In this document: piece after piece, positions 30,211 through 39,400 of the stretch
Numbering within the stretch: the stretch's first letter is position 1
Layout of the letters: each line of letters begins with the position of its first letter
Assembly (NCBI RefSeq): GCF_014208035.1
Contig: NZ_JACHMK010000001.1
Location: forward strand, 2,108,001 to 2,172,000
Origin: Schaalia hyovaginalis
GTDB taxonomy: Bacteria > Actinomycetota > Actinomycetes > Actinomycetales > Actinomycetaceae
Reading direction: 5' to 3'
DNA: 64,000 nt
Program-made: the position numbers and the translations under genes
Notes under the pieces: generated by a model
Told to the model about the DNA's origin: nothing
The model's database searches: none
The model's input: the letters and a program-made list of their open reading frames with translations, nothing else

Positions 30211-31497
30211 TCACTTCACGTAGGGGATGTTCTCAGCCGCGGGGGCCTTCGACTTCCCGACGAACCCGGCGACCGCGATGATCGTCACGACGTAGGGGAT
30301 CATCGACACGAGGTCGGAGGGGATCGCGGGCGCCACGTTCGGCAGCATCCTCGCGACGGCCTGGGCGAAGCCGAACATGACGGCCGCCGACATGGCGCCG
30401 ATCGGATGCCACTTGCCGAGGATCATCGCCGCGAGGGCGATGTAGCCGTTGCCCGCGGAGATGTTGTCCGTGAAGGCCAGGCCGGAGCCGATCGTGAAGA
30501 ACGCGCCGCCGAGGCCCGCGAAGGCCGAGGCGAGGATCGTGTTGCGCGAACGCGTGCGGTTGACGTTGATGCCGACGGTGTCGGCGGCCTTCGGGTGCTC
30601 GCCGCAGGCGCGCAGGCGCAGGCCCCAGCGCGAGCGGTAGAGGAAGACCGCGAGGAAGACGACGGTCGCGTACATGAGGTACACGAGCACCGTCTGGTTG
30701 AACAGCATCGGGCCGATGATCGGGATCTCCGCGAGGAAGGGGATCTTCAGCGAAGCCAGGGAGAACCTGTTCGTGTTGAGGGTCTCGGGCGAGACCTTCA
30801 TGAGCGTCCCGTAGAAGAAGGTGGTCAGGCCCAGGGCGAGCACGTTGAGCACGACGCCGACGATGATCTGATCCACTCCGTAGCGGACGGAGAACACGGC
30901 GAGCAGGCTGCCGAGCAGCGCCCCTGCGAGGGGGGCCGCGACGAGGCCCGCGTAGGGGGTCTGGAAGAAGGAGGCCGCCATGACGCCCGCGAATGCGCCG
31001 ACGAGCAGGTCGCCCTCGATCGCGATGTTGACGACGCCGACGTGCTCGGACACGACGCCCGAGAGGGCGCCAAAGATGAGCGGCGTCGAGATCGCCACCG
31101 TCGACACGAGGGTCGAGGTGAGGGTGACGACGCCGGAGGATCCGGTGCCGGCGTAGATGAGGAAGGCGAGGGTCGTGGCGATGCCCGCGAGGAGCATCGC
31201 AAGGGTCTGGACCCAGCGCGGGCTCTTGGCCCGCATCGAGGTTGTGACGATCGACCAGACGGCGACGAGCGCGACGAGGGCGAGCAGCACCCAGAGGATA
31301 CCCGCGCCGCCGAGGACGATATCGGGGATCTCGAAAGCCTGCGACTTGTCGTTGAGGCGGATCGTGACCTCGCCCTTCGCCGTGAAGGAGAAGAAGGCGA
31401 GCAGGAGCGCCGCGAGGGTGTAGACGATCGGCAGCTTCCAGGAGCGCTTCACCTGGACGTCGTCCATGACGTCGGCCTGAGTTCGGGTGGTGGTCAT
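30211..31497 (-). CDS. nucleoside ABC transporter permease (NupQ-like)
   Basis: A 428-residue inner-membrane permease of the BPD_transp_2 (RbsC/YufQ) family. Segments IFGALSGVVSEHVGVVNIAIEG and RACGEHPKAADTVGINV are typical of BMP-linked nucleoside permeases; about ten helices. AAGGAG precedes ATG 31497, which overlaps the previous permease stop by 4 nt. Likely heterodimer partner of the 31494-32726 product. Confidence 0.92.
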   Translation of the reverse strand: MTTTRTQADVMDDVQVKRSWKLPIVYTLAALLLAFFSFTAKGEVTIRLNDKSQAFEIPDIVLGGAGILWVLLALVALVAVWSIVTTSMRAKSPRWVQTLAMLLAGIATTLAFLIYAGTGSSGVVTLTSTLVSTVAISTPLIFGALSGVVSEHVGVVNIAIEGDLLVGAFAGVMAASFFQTPYAGLVAAPLAGALLGSLLAVFSVRYGVDQIIVGVVLNVLALGLTTFFYGTLMKVSPETLNTNRFSLASLKIPFLAEIPIIGPMLFNQTVLVYLMYATVVFLAVFLYRSRWGLRLRACGEHPKAADTVGINVNRTRSRNTILASAFAGLGGAFFTIGSGLAFTDNISAGNGYIALAAMILGKWHPIGAMSAAVMFGFAQAVARMLPNVAPAIPSDLVSMIPYVVTIIAVAGFVGKSKAPAAENIPYVK

Positions 31498-32726
31498 CGC
31501 GATTCTCCTTCCGCATCGGCGGCCGTGGCGTCGACGGCGGTCTCGGCCACCTTCGGGGTCGCCGGGGTGACGAGGGCGGGGGCCTCATCGTCGATGCCGA
31601 GGGCGGCGAGCTCGGCGCGCAGCGACTTCTCGGGCTCCTTGGGCAGGCGGAAGAGCCAGCGCACGAGGGCGGGGGCGGCGATGAGCAGGACGATGACCGA
31701 CTGGAGGATGAGGATCATGTCGATCGGAACGCCCTTGGGCTGCATGGTGTAGCCGCCGGCCTTGAACGCGCCGAAGAGGAGGCCGGCGAACATGGTTCCG
31801 AGGGGCTTGTTGCGTCCGAGCAGGGCGACGGTGATCGCATCGAAGCCGAGCGATCCCGCGACGTCGCGCGAGACGTACCCGACGGTTCCGAGGGCTTCGT
31901 TCGCGCCGACGAGGCCCATGAAGGCGCCGGAGATCATCATCGTGATCGTGGTGATCTTCTCGACGGAGATGCCGGCGGTGCGGGCGGCCGCGGGGTTGGC
32001 GCCGACGGCGCGCACCTGGAAGCCGAGGGTCGAGCGGTCCAGGATCCACCAGAACACGACGACGGCCAGGAGGGCGACGATGATGCCCGCGTGGAGCTTG
32101 AAGGGCGAGGGGAGGATCGGGAGGAAGGCCGCCGTGTCGGCGACATCGGGGGTCTGCGGCTGGTTCGAGCCGGGGACCTGCCAGGACTTCTTCGCGAGCA
32201 CGTAGCCGAGGGTGAGGGCCGCGATCGAGTTGAGCATGATCGTGACGATGACCTCATTGGCTCCGGTGCGGGCCTTGAGGAAGCCCGCGATCCCCGCGTA
32301 CAGCGCTCCCGCGACGACCGCGGCGAGGAGGGCGACGACGGTGTGCAGGACCGGCGGCAGGTGGAGGTTGAAGCCGACCCAGACGGCGGCGAGCGCGCCG
32401 AAGATGACCTGGCCCTTGCCGCCGATGTTGAACAGTCCCGCGCGGAAGCCGAAGGCGAGGCCGAGGCCGCCGATGATGAGCGGGGTCGCGTAGAGCAGCG
32501 TGTTCGTGATCGGCTTGATCTGTCGGACGAAGCTCTTGGCCTCCGGGTCGAAGATCGCGCCGCGGAACATCGCGTAGTAGGCGTCGGTCACCGAGGCGCC
32601 GGCCATGACGATGAGGATCGCGCCGACCGCGAAGGCGATGAGGACTGCGAGGATCGAGACGAACCATTTCGATCCGAGGATGTGCCGGGCGACGAGGCCG
32701 CCCTTGGATTGGGGTTTCTTCGTCAT
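31494..32726 (-). CDS. nucleoside ABC transporter permease (NupP-like)
   Basis: A 410-residue BPD_transp_2 permease. Family segments include GFRAGLFNIGGKGQVIFGA and VRAVGANPAAARTAGI; the tail after about residue 375 is Ala/Glu-rich and cytosolic. AGGAGGAGG lies upstream of ATG 32726. The gene overlaps the ATPase stop and the next permease start by 4 nt each, giving tight stoichiometric coupling. With the BMP protein and ATPase it corresponds to the nupNOPQ guanosine/nucleoside importer of Bacillus subtilis. Confidence 0.92.
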   Translation of the reverse strand: MTKKPQSKGGLVARHILGSKWFVSILAVLIAFAVGAILIVMAGASVTDAYYAMFRGAIFDPEAKSFVRQIKPITNTLLYATPLIIGGLGLAFGFRAGLFNIGGKGQVIFGALAAVWVGFNLHLPPVLHTVVALLAAVVAGALYAGIAGFLKARTGANEVIVTIMLNSIAALTLGYVLAKKSWQVPGSNQPQTPDVADTAAFLPILPSPFKLHAGIIVALLAVVVFWWILDRSTLGFQVRAVGANPAAARTAGISVEKITTITMMISGAFMGLVGANEALGTVGYVSRDVAGSLGFDAITVALLGRNKPLGTMFAGLLFGAFKAGGYTMQPKGVPIDMILILQSVIVLLIAAPALVRWLFRLPKEPEKSLRAELAALGIDDEAPALVTPATPKVAETAVDATAADAEGESR

Positions 32727-34270
32727 CGTGCCTCCTCCTGGGTGGAATCGGACTGGGAGGCGAGGGCCTCTTCGAGGAGCACGCCTGCCATCATGAGGCC
32801 GAGGACCTCACGCGGGGTATCGGGGGCGACGACGCCCATGATCCGCCCGCGGTACATGACCGCGATGCGATCGGCGAGCGCCACGACCTCGTCGAGCTCG
32901 GAGGAGATGAGCAGAACGGGCGTCCCCTGGTCGCGCACGGAGACGATCTGCTTGTGGATGAACTCGATGGAGCCGACGTCGACGCCGCGGGTCGGCTGGT
33001 TCGCGACGAGGAGGTTGAGGTCCTTCGAGAGCTCGCGGGCGACGACGACCTTCTGCTGGTTGCCGCCCGAGAGGGAGGAGATCGGGTCCTCGATGGAGGT
33101 GAGGCGGATGTCGTACTCCTCCTCGAGGGCCTTCGCGTTCTTCTCGATGACGCCGAGCCTGAGGGCCGGGCCGGCCGCGAAGGGCGCCTTGTCGAACTGA
33201 TCGAGGATGAGGTTCTCCGAGATGGAGAAGCCAGCGATGATGCCGTCGGTGGAGCGGTCCTCGGGGATGAAGCCGATGCCCGCGTCGAGCGACTTGCGCG
33301 GCCCGGCGTGGGTGATGTCGACGCCTTCGAGGGTGATCGAGCCCGAGTCGGGGTTGACGAGGCCGAGGATGGCTTCGGCGAGCTCGGTCTGGCCGTTGCC
33401 CTGAACGCCGGCGACGGCGACGACCTCGCCCCGTTCGACGTCGAGGCTGACGTGGTCGAGGATCGTGTTGCCGGAGGAGCCCAGGAGCGAGACCTTGTCG
33501 AAGCTAAGGCCCCCGCCTGCCGGCTTGGCCTCCTCCTTCTCGACTTTGAGCATGATCGCGCGGCCGACCATCTTGTTGGCGAGTTCGTTCTCGGACTCGT
33601 CGGGCGAGGCGGTGCCGACGACGGCGCCGCGGCGGATGACGGTGATGTCGTCGGAGACGGCGCGGACCTCGCGGAGCTTGTGGGTGATGAAGACGATGGA
33701 GGTTCCCGAGTCGGCGAGCTGGCGCATGATGGCCATGAGCTCGTCGGTCTCCTGCGGGGTGAGGACGGCAGTCGGCTCATCGAGGATGAGGACCTTCGCC
33801 TCGCGGGAGAGGGCTTTGACGATCTCCACGCGCTGCTGGGCTCCGACGGGGAGGTCTTCGATCTTCGCGTCGGGGTCGAGGTCGAATCCGAAGCGGGCGG
33901 AGACCTCGTTCACGAGGGCGCGGGCCTTCGCCAGATCGATGAGCCCGGCCTTGCCGACCGGCTCATCGCCGAGGGCGATCGATTCGGCGACGGTGAAGAC
34001 GGGGATGAGCATGAAGTGCTGGTGCACCATGCCGATCCCGGCGGCGACCGCGTCGCCGGGCCCCTTGAAGACGACGGGCTGGCCGTCGATGAGGATCTGC
34101 CCCTCGTCGGGCTGGTGGAGTCCGTAGAGGACGTTCATGAGCGTCGATTTTCCGGCGCCGTTCTCTCCGAGGAGGGCGTGGATCCGTCCTTCCTCGATGG
34201 TGAGGTCGATGTGGTCGTTCGCGACCAGGGGCCCGAAGCGCTTCGTAATCCCCCTGAGTTCCAGTTTCAC
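32723..34270 (-). CDS. nucleoside ABC transporter ATP-binding protein (NupO-like, two NBDs)
   Basis: A 515-residue tandem-NBD ATPase of the sugar/nucleoside (RbsA, YufO) family. NBD1 has Walker A GENGAGKS (35-42) and Walker B LILDEPTAVL. NBD2 has a degenerate Walker A (GVQGNGQTELAEAI) but an intact signature LSGGNQQKVVVARE, as usual in this family. GTG 34270 has AAAGG upstream. It is separated from the BMP gene by 96 bp with a strong hairpin, which may lower ATPase expression relative to the binding protein. Confidence 0.94.
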   Translation of the reverse strand: MKLELRGITKRFGPLVANDHIDLTIEEGRIHALLGENGAGKSTLMNVLYGLHQPDEGQILIDGQPVVFKGPGDAVAAGIGMVHQHFMLIPVFTVAESIALGDEPVGKAGLIDLAKARALVNEVSARFGFDLDPDAKIEDLPVGAQQRVEIVKALSREAKVLILDEPTAVLTPQETDELMAIMRQLADSGTSIVFITHKLREVRAVSDDITVIRRGAVVGTASPDESENELANKMVGRAIMLKVEKEEAKPAGGGLSFDKVSLLGSSGNTILDHVSLDVERGEVVAVAGVQGNGQTELAEAILGLVNPDSGSITLEGVDITHAGPRKSLDAGIGFIPEDRSTDGIIAGFSISENLILDQFDKAPFAAGPALRLGVIEKNAKALEEEYDIRLTSIEDPISSLSGGNQQKVVVARELSKDLNLLVANQPTRGVDVGSIEFIHKQIVSVRDQGTPVLLISSELDEVVALADRIAVMYRGRIMGVVAPDTPREVLGLMMAGVLLEEALASQSDSTQEEAR

Positions 34271-34325
34271 TGGGAACCTGCCTTTGGCTCTTCTTCGAGT
34301 GTCGGTGAGCGGGTTTTTGAGACGA

Positions 34326-34359
34326 CGAGGGCGCGGCGGGGTGCCCCGCCGCGCCCTCG
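34326..34359 (-). terminator. 16-bp stem hairpin between BMP gene and ABC genes
   Basis: CGAGGGCGCGGCGGGG and its exact complement, separated by TG, start 8 bp beyond the BMP stop codon. No T-tract follows. Inside an operon such hairpins usually cause partial termination or protect the upstream mRNA, giving excess binding protein. Confidence 0.7.
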
Positions 34360-34366
34360 AGGCCGA

Positions 34367-35461
34367 TTACTTCGGGGAGTTCTCCGACTCGACCTTGAGC
34401 TCGCCGCTCTTGATCTGGTCGGTGAGCTTCACGATGTCGTCCTTGAGCTCCTGGGGGACCTTGGAGTCGAAGTCGTGGAAGGGGGCGATGGAGACGCCGC
34501 CGTTCTCAAGGGTGCCGACGTAGGGGTCGGAGGTGAACTTGCCCTCGACGGAGTCGGTGATCGCCTGCTCGACGGAGGCACCGATCTCCTTCATCACCGA
34601 GGTGAGGATGATCGAGGAGTAGTCGGGGCTGGTGAGGAACCAGTCGGAGTCGACGCCGATGATGTAGGTCGAGCCGTGCTCCTTGGCGGCTGCGGCGGCG
34701 CCGAGGCCGACGGGGCCGGCGACCGGCATGATGATGTCGGCGCCCTGGTCGATGAACTGCTGGGCCTGCTGCTTGCCGAGGGCCTGGTCGTCGAAGGACT
34801 GGGTGAAGGAGCCGTTCTGGGCGGCCTTGTCCCAGCCGAGGAGCTGGACGTTCGTGCCCTTGGCGGCGTTGTAGGCGGCGACGCCGTCGGCGAAGCCGTC
34901 CATGAAGATGGTGACCGAGGGGATCTGGATGCCGCCGAAGGTGGCGACCTTGCCGGTCTGGGTCATGCCCGCGGCCACGTAGCCAGCGAGGTAGGCGGCC
35001 TCGGCGGTGTTGAAGAGGAGCGGACGGCCGTTCTCGAGGACGACGGTGTTGAAGTCCGCGTCCGAGAAGGAGGAGTCGACGAGGGCGTAGTGGAGGTCCG
35101 CGTTCTGATCGGCGGAGGCGTGGAGCGCCTTCTCGATCTTGAAGCCGACGCCGATGATGAGGTTGCAGCCGTCGTCGACCATGGCCTCGACGTTCGGGAC
35201 GAAGTCCGCGTCGGAGGAGGATTCGGCGGTATTGACCGAGATGCCGAGCTTCTCCTTGGCGACGGTCAGGCCGTTGTAGGCGGATTCGTTGAAGGACTTG
35301 TCGTCCCAGCCGCCGGCGTCGGAGACGGCGCAGGCCTTGAAAGAGGAGCCTTCGCTGGCGGTGGCGCCGGATTCGGCGGCGGGCTTGGCGCCGGACGTGC
35401 AGCCGGCCAGGGCGAGCGCGGCGACTCCCGCGACTGCCAGGTACTTCGAGAGGGTTTTCAT
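34367..35461 (-). CDS. BMP-family nucleoside-binding lipoprotein
   Basis: A 364-residue substrate-binding protein of the BmpA/Med/PnrA family. It has a lipoprotein signal peptide with lipobox LALAGC (C21), so it is anchored to the outer face of the membrane. Motifs CAVSDAGGWDDKSFNESAYN and VAAGMTQTGKVATFGG are characteristic of purine-nucleoside receptors. GGAGG precedes ATG 35461. First gene of the transporter unit, probably transcribed from a promoter near the deo box at 35562-35580. Confidence 0.93.
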   Translation of the reverse strand: MKTLSKYLAVAGVAALALAGCTSGAKPAAESGATASEGSSFKACAVSDAGGWDDKSFNESAYNGLTVAKEKLGISVNTAESSSDADFVPNVEAMVDDGCNLIIGVGFKIEKALHASADQNADLHYALVDSSFSDADFNTVVLENGRPLLFNTAEAAYLAGYVAAGMTQTGKVATFGGIQIPSVTIFMDGFADGVAAYNAAKGTNVQLLGWDKAAQNGSFTQSFDDQALGKQQAQQFIDQGADIIMPVAGPVGLGAAAAAKEHGSTYIIGVDSDWFLTSPDYSSIILTSVMKEIGASVEQAITDSVEGKFTSDPYVGTLENGGVSIAPFHDFDSKVPQELKDDIVKLTDQIKSGELKVESENSPK

Positions 35462-35561
35462 GGGTTTCCTCCAGTTGGGTTGTTCGTCGTTGAACAGCGC
35501 TATTGCTTGAGCCTTCTTCGGCGCCGTCCTGGCGGAGCGTCGACATCCCGTATGGAACGTT

Positions 35562-35580
35562 TGTAAAACTCCGAATTGAC
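35562..35580. promoter_or_regulatory. deo box upstream of the BMP transporter gene
   Basis: TGTAAAACTCCGAATTGAC lies about 100 bp before the BMP start codon. It matches the deoD element (TGTAAAAGTCAAACTTGAC) at 15 of 19 positions, here on the opposite strand relative to transcription. This indicates shared control of uptake and breakdown. The rest of 35462-35628 holds no gene. Confidence 0.65.
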
Positions 35581-35628
35581 GTGTGACAAAATTTTCGAGG
35601 GTGGAACGGGACCTGTCAAGTCCCCTGG

Positions 35629-36237
35629 TCAATCGTGCAGACTCAAGAGGAGATCGTCGCCCTCGGCGATGAACCCCATCCGCTCGAAATAGGCCGGATC
35701 GCTCGTCGCACTGCGCGCAAGACGCAGCGCGGCGGGCACGGCCCGACGAACGCCCTCGTCGGAATAGAGGGCGCGCCCGGGAGTGAGATCACGGTGGCGG
35801 TCGGTGACGTAGTCGAGCAGGACCCGGCCCTCGTCGCCGTTGTTCACGTGGACGAACACGCCCGCGATCTCATCTGCGCACATCATGAGATGAGCGCCGG
35901 CGGTGCTGAGATCCGAACGGGAGAAGCCCGGGAAGGCCTCCTCGATGCCCGCGGCGTGGACCTCGAGGAAGTCGCAGACGAGGGGCGAATCCGCCTCGGC
36001 CGGCACGAAGCGGTATTCACGCCCCCCGCTGCTCAGACGGTAGAGCCAATAGGCGTCGATGATCGCGATGACGGCGTTCATCGCCGCGTAGGGCCAGATG
36101 CCGAAGACGACGTTGTACACGGTCGCGATGAGCGATCCGGTGAGATTGAGCGTTCTGAAACGCCTGATCGAAGGGACGATGAGCGAGATGACGACGAGCG
36201 CCGATCCCGTCCAGCCGATGATCTCCCACCAGGGCAT
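35629..36237 (-). CDS. YgjV-like membrane protein with cytosolic extension
   Basis: 202 residues. The first 80 hold three helices (EIIGWTGSALVVISLIVPS; LNLTGSLIATVYNVVFGIW; AAMNAVIAIIDAYWLYRL), the pattern of the Imp/YgjV inner-membrane family. The remaining ~120 residues are soluble, ending YFERMGFIAEGDDLLLSL, like the last strand of a GNAT acetyltransferase fold; that part is a guess. GGAGGAG precedes ATG 36237. Function is unknown. It lies between the nuclease and transporter genes and may belong to the salvage locus only by position. Confidence 0.7.
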   Translation of the reverse strand: MPWWEIIGWTGSALVVISLIVPSIRRFRTLNLTGSLIATVYNVVFGIWPYAAMNAVIAIIDAYWLYRLSSGGREYRFVPAEADSPLVCDFLEVHAAGIEEAFPGFSRSDLSTAGAHLMMCADEIAGVFVHVNNGDEGRVLLDYVTDRHRDLTPGRALYSDEGVRRAVPAALRLARSATSDPAYFERMGFIAEGDDLLLSLHD

Positions 36238-36412
36238 GAGTTCTCCTCCGTTCGGCGGCGGCGAGCCCTCGGGAATGAGGCCCGGGAGGCGGGGCCGATG
36301 GCCCCGCCGAAGCGGTGTCTCGCCGTCGAGTTCCCGCCATCGTTCGATAGCGGGGTTGGGTACGTTAGCAGCACCGCCGCGGTTCACCAAACCGCGTTGC
36401 GGCGCCCTGCGG

Positions 36413-36444
36413 CGTCGGGGGCCGGATGATTCCGGCCCCCGACG
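36413..36444 (-). terminator. terminator hairpin after the nuclease gene
   Basis: CGTCGGGGGCCGGA and its exact complement pair around TGAT, 6 bp beyond the stop codon of the 1571-residue nuclease. Confidence 0.75.
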
Positions 36445-36450
36445 GAGTGG

Positions 36451-39400
36451 TCAGGCCGACTTGCGGCTTCTCAGAACGAGCCCTGAGACGAGGAGCAGCG
36501 GCACCGCGAAGAGCAGGGTTCCCCCGACGAGGCCCGTTTTCGCAAGTGAAGAGCCCTTCGAACCCGCAGATGCGGAAGCGGGTTTCGTCGCCTCGGCGTT
36601 CGCGCCTCCGGGGTTGCCCCCTCCGGGCTGCGTCGTCCCCGCATCCGTCTTCGCCAGAACCTTCAGAGCGGTTTTTGCAACCGCACCGTTATCTTCATCG
36701 ACGAGGACGATCGTGTGATCCCCGGCGGGAGTCGAGGCCGAGAGGCGATGCGTGAAGCGCGCGACGCCCTTCTCGTCCGCCTTGGCCTTTCCGATGACGA
36801 TCGGGTCGGAGTGGAGCTCGGCACGGACCCAGTGGCCGGGGACGAAGCCCTCGCCGAGGATCTCGATGCTCTCGCCCTGAGCCGCTTCGGGACGATCCAC
36901 GCTGACGGTCGGCCCGGCGGGCTTCCCCTCGCAGATCACCTTCGCGCTCAGTCCGGCCGTCTCGTCGATCACGCGACCGAAGTCGGTCTCGACGATCAGC
37001 GGGGCGTCGACGATCTCACCGGGCTCGCCGGAGGTGCACACGCCCTTGGCGACGACCTCGACGCTGGCGCGGCCCGCGCCGTCGGTGGTGATGACCGAGG
37101 CCTCATCGGAGGCGTGCTCTTCGAGGAGGGAGTTGTCGACCTCCGCTTCGGAGAACTCCCCTCCGAGGCGCGCCTTCACCTTCTGGGTGACGGAGGGCCC
37201 TTCGGTGAAGGACAGGCCGCGGAGCTCGACCTTGACCGTCGCCCCGTCCTTGACGGGTTCGGAGGGCAGGGTCGCGCCGATCGAGGACTTCAGGGCGCGG
37301 GGCTTGAGGCCCGAGTGCTTCCCGAGGTACTCGTTGAACTTGTCGCGGTCCAGGTGACCGGTGTTGACCGCGGGGCCGTTCGCCTTGAGGGCGTCGAAGG
37401 AGTCGCCGCCCGCGAGGAGGAAGGTCACCGATCCGATGGTGTAATTCCTCCCCGGATCGAGGGGCGCGCCGTCGATGGTCACCGAGGTAATCCTCTTGCC
37501 GAACTCGGCGCTCGGATCGTAGGTGTAGCGCACGTTCTCGGAGATTCCGAGCTTGAGCATCGGACGCGAGTTCTGCGAGTTGAGGTTCGTCTTCCACTGC
37601 TCCTCGAGCATCTGCTTGACCTGGGCACCGCTCAGGGTCACGTAGCCGAGCTCGTTCGAGAAGGGCATGACGGCGTAGGACTGGGCGTAGGTGATCGTGC
37701 CGTCCTCGTTCGGAACGAGGTCGGCGCGCAGGCCTCCGGCGTTGATGATGCCGAAGTCGACCGGCTTGCCGTCCGTCGTGGTGATCGTCTCGCGCATCGC
37801 GTCGGCCACGAGGTCGCCGAGGCTCGATTCGACGCCGCGGTTCGATCCCGGATCGGTCTTGCCCCCGGGAGCGGTGAAGACGCCGCGCTTGAAGGTCTCG
37901 GTGTAACCGGTGCCGACGACCCTCTTGCCCGCCTCCTTCGAGTCGGCGACGGCCTTGTCGACGACGGCCTTGGTGTCCTCGGCCTCACCGCATTCGGCAA
38001 CCTTCGCCGCCGGGATGAGGATGGAGTCGGCCGACAGGACCTTCTTCTCGACCGGGTCGTAGGAGATCCTCACGAGCCCGAGGTTGTCGGTGTAGGAGCC
38101 CGAGGCGATGCCCGCCAGGAGCGGGTTCTTCGAATCGAGCTTCTCGGCGGAGTCGACCTTGTCAAACTCGTAGGGGACGTGGGTGTCGCCGCCCATGATG
38201 GCGTCGACGTTCGCACCGACCTTCGGGTAGTTGTTCTTCACATCGTCGTCGAGCATGGCGACGACGATCTGGGCCTCGCCGGATTCCTTGATCTTCGCGG
38301 CGAGCGCGTCGATCTTCGCGATGGGATCGGTGAAGACCAGGCCCTCAGTGGTGCCCGGGGCGAGCTTGTAGGGGACGTCCTCGGCGATGGCGCCGATGAA
38401 GGCGACCTTGACGCCCGAGGGGGATTCCCAGACCTTGTACTCGCCGAGGTAGGGGTGCTTCTGCTCTCCCCAGGTCCCCATGCCCTCGACGTTCGCGCCG
38501 AGGTAGGGGAAGCCGACCTGAACGTATTCCGAGGGGTTGGAACCGTCTACGCGCTGCTTGAAGACGGCCTGGCCCATGTCGAGTTCATGGTTCCCGATCG
38601 TCGAGGCGAGGGGCTTGAGGGTGTTGAGGGCGGCGATCGTCGGGTTGTCCTTGAGGGAGCCCGAGGTGTAGGGCGAAGCCCCGATGTTGTCGCCCAGGAG
38701 GGTGAAGGACGAGTTCGGGTTCTTCGCCCTCGCGTCCTCGAGGTAGCACTTCATCGCGGGAAGGCCCGCCTCGATGATCTTCTCCTTCTTCTTCACCTGC
38801 TCGATGTGGCCGTGGACGTCGGTGAGGTTGTAGAGGTCGAGGGTGACGGGGCCGGCGGGCGGCTGCGGCGCGTCCTCGTACACCTTGAGCCCGACGATCT
38901 CCGGATTGTGGTCCGAGGAGCGGAAGGGGGTGTCCTTCTCGAAGGTGAGCGTCGCGTTGTAGTTGGCGCGCGAGTACTCGAAGGCGACGGGCTCTTGGGC
39001 GTTGAGGGCCCAGGAGCCGACTTCGGCGATGAGGGGGTGGGCCGCGGCGTTGGCGAAGACGTGATCGAGGGATCCGGAGCGTCCGCCGTAGACGTAGGAG
39101 GCGTGCGTCGATCCCGATTCGCGCGTCCACCCGGCAGCGGTGAGGACCTTCAGCGGGTCCTCCTGCGAGTAGGAGTTGAAGTCGCCGACGAGCAGGGTCG
39201 GCGCATCAGAGAACTTCTCCGCGAACTTCGCGAGAGCCGTGGCCTGGGCGACGCGGACGGCGTTGGCATTGCCCTGGCCGTCGCCGTTGTCGGTGTTGCC
39301 CTCTTCCATCCCCTTGGGCACCGAGCCCTTGGACTTGAAGTGGTTCGCGATGACGACGAATTCCGTCCCCTTCTTCCCGTCCTTCTCGACCGGCGCGAAT

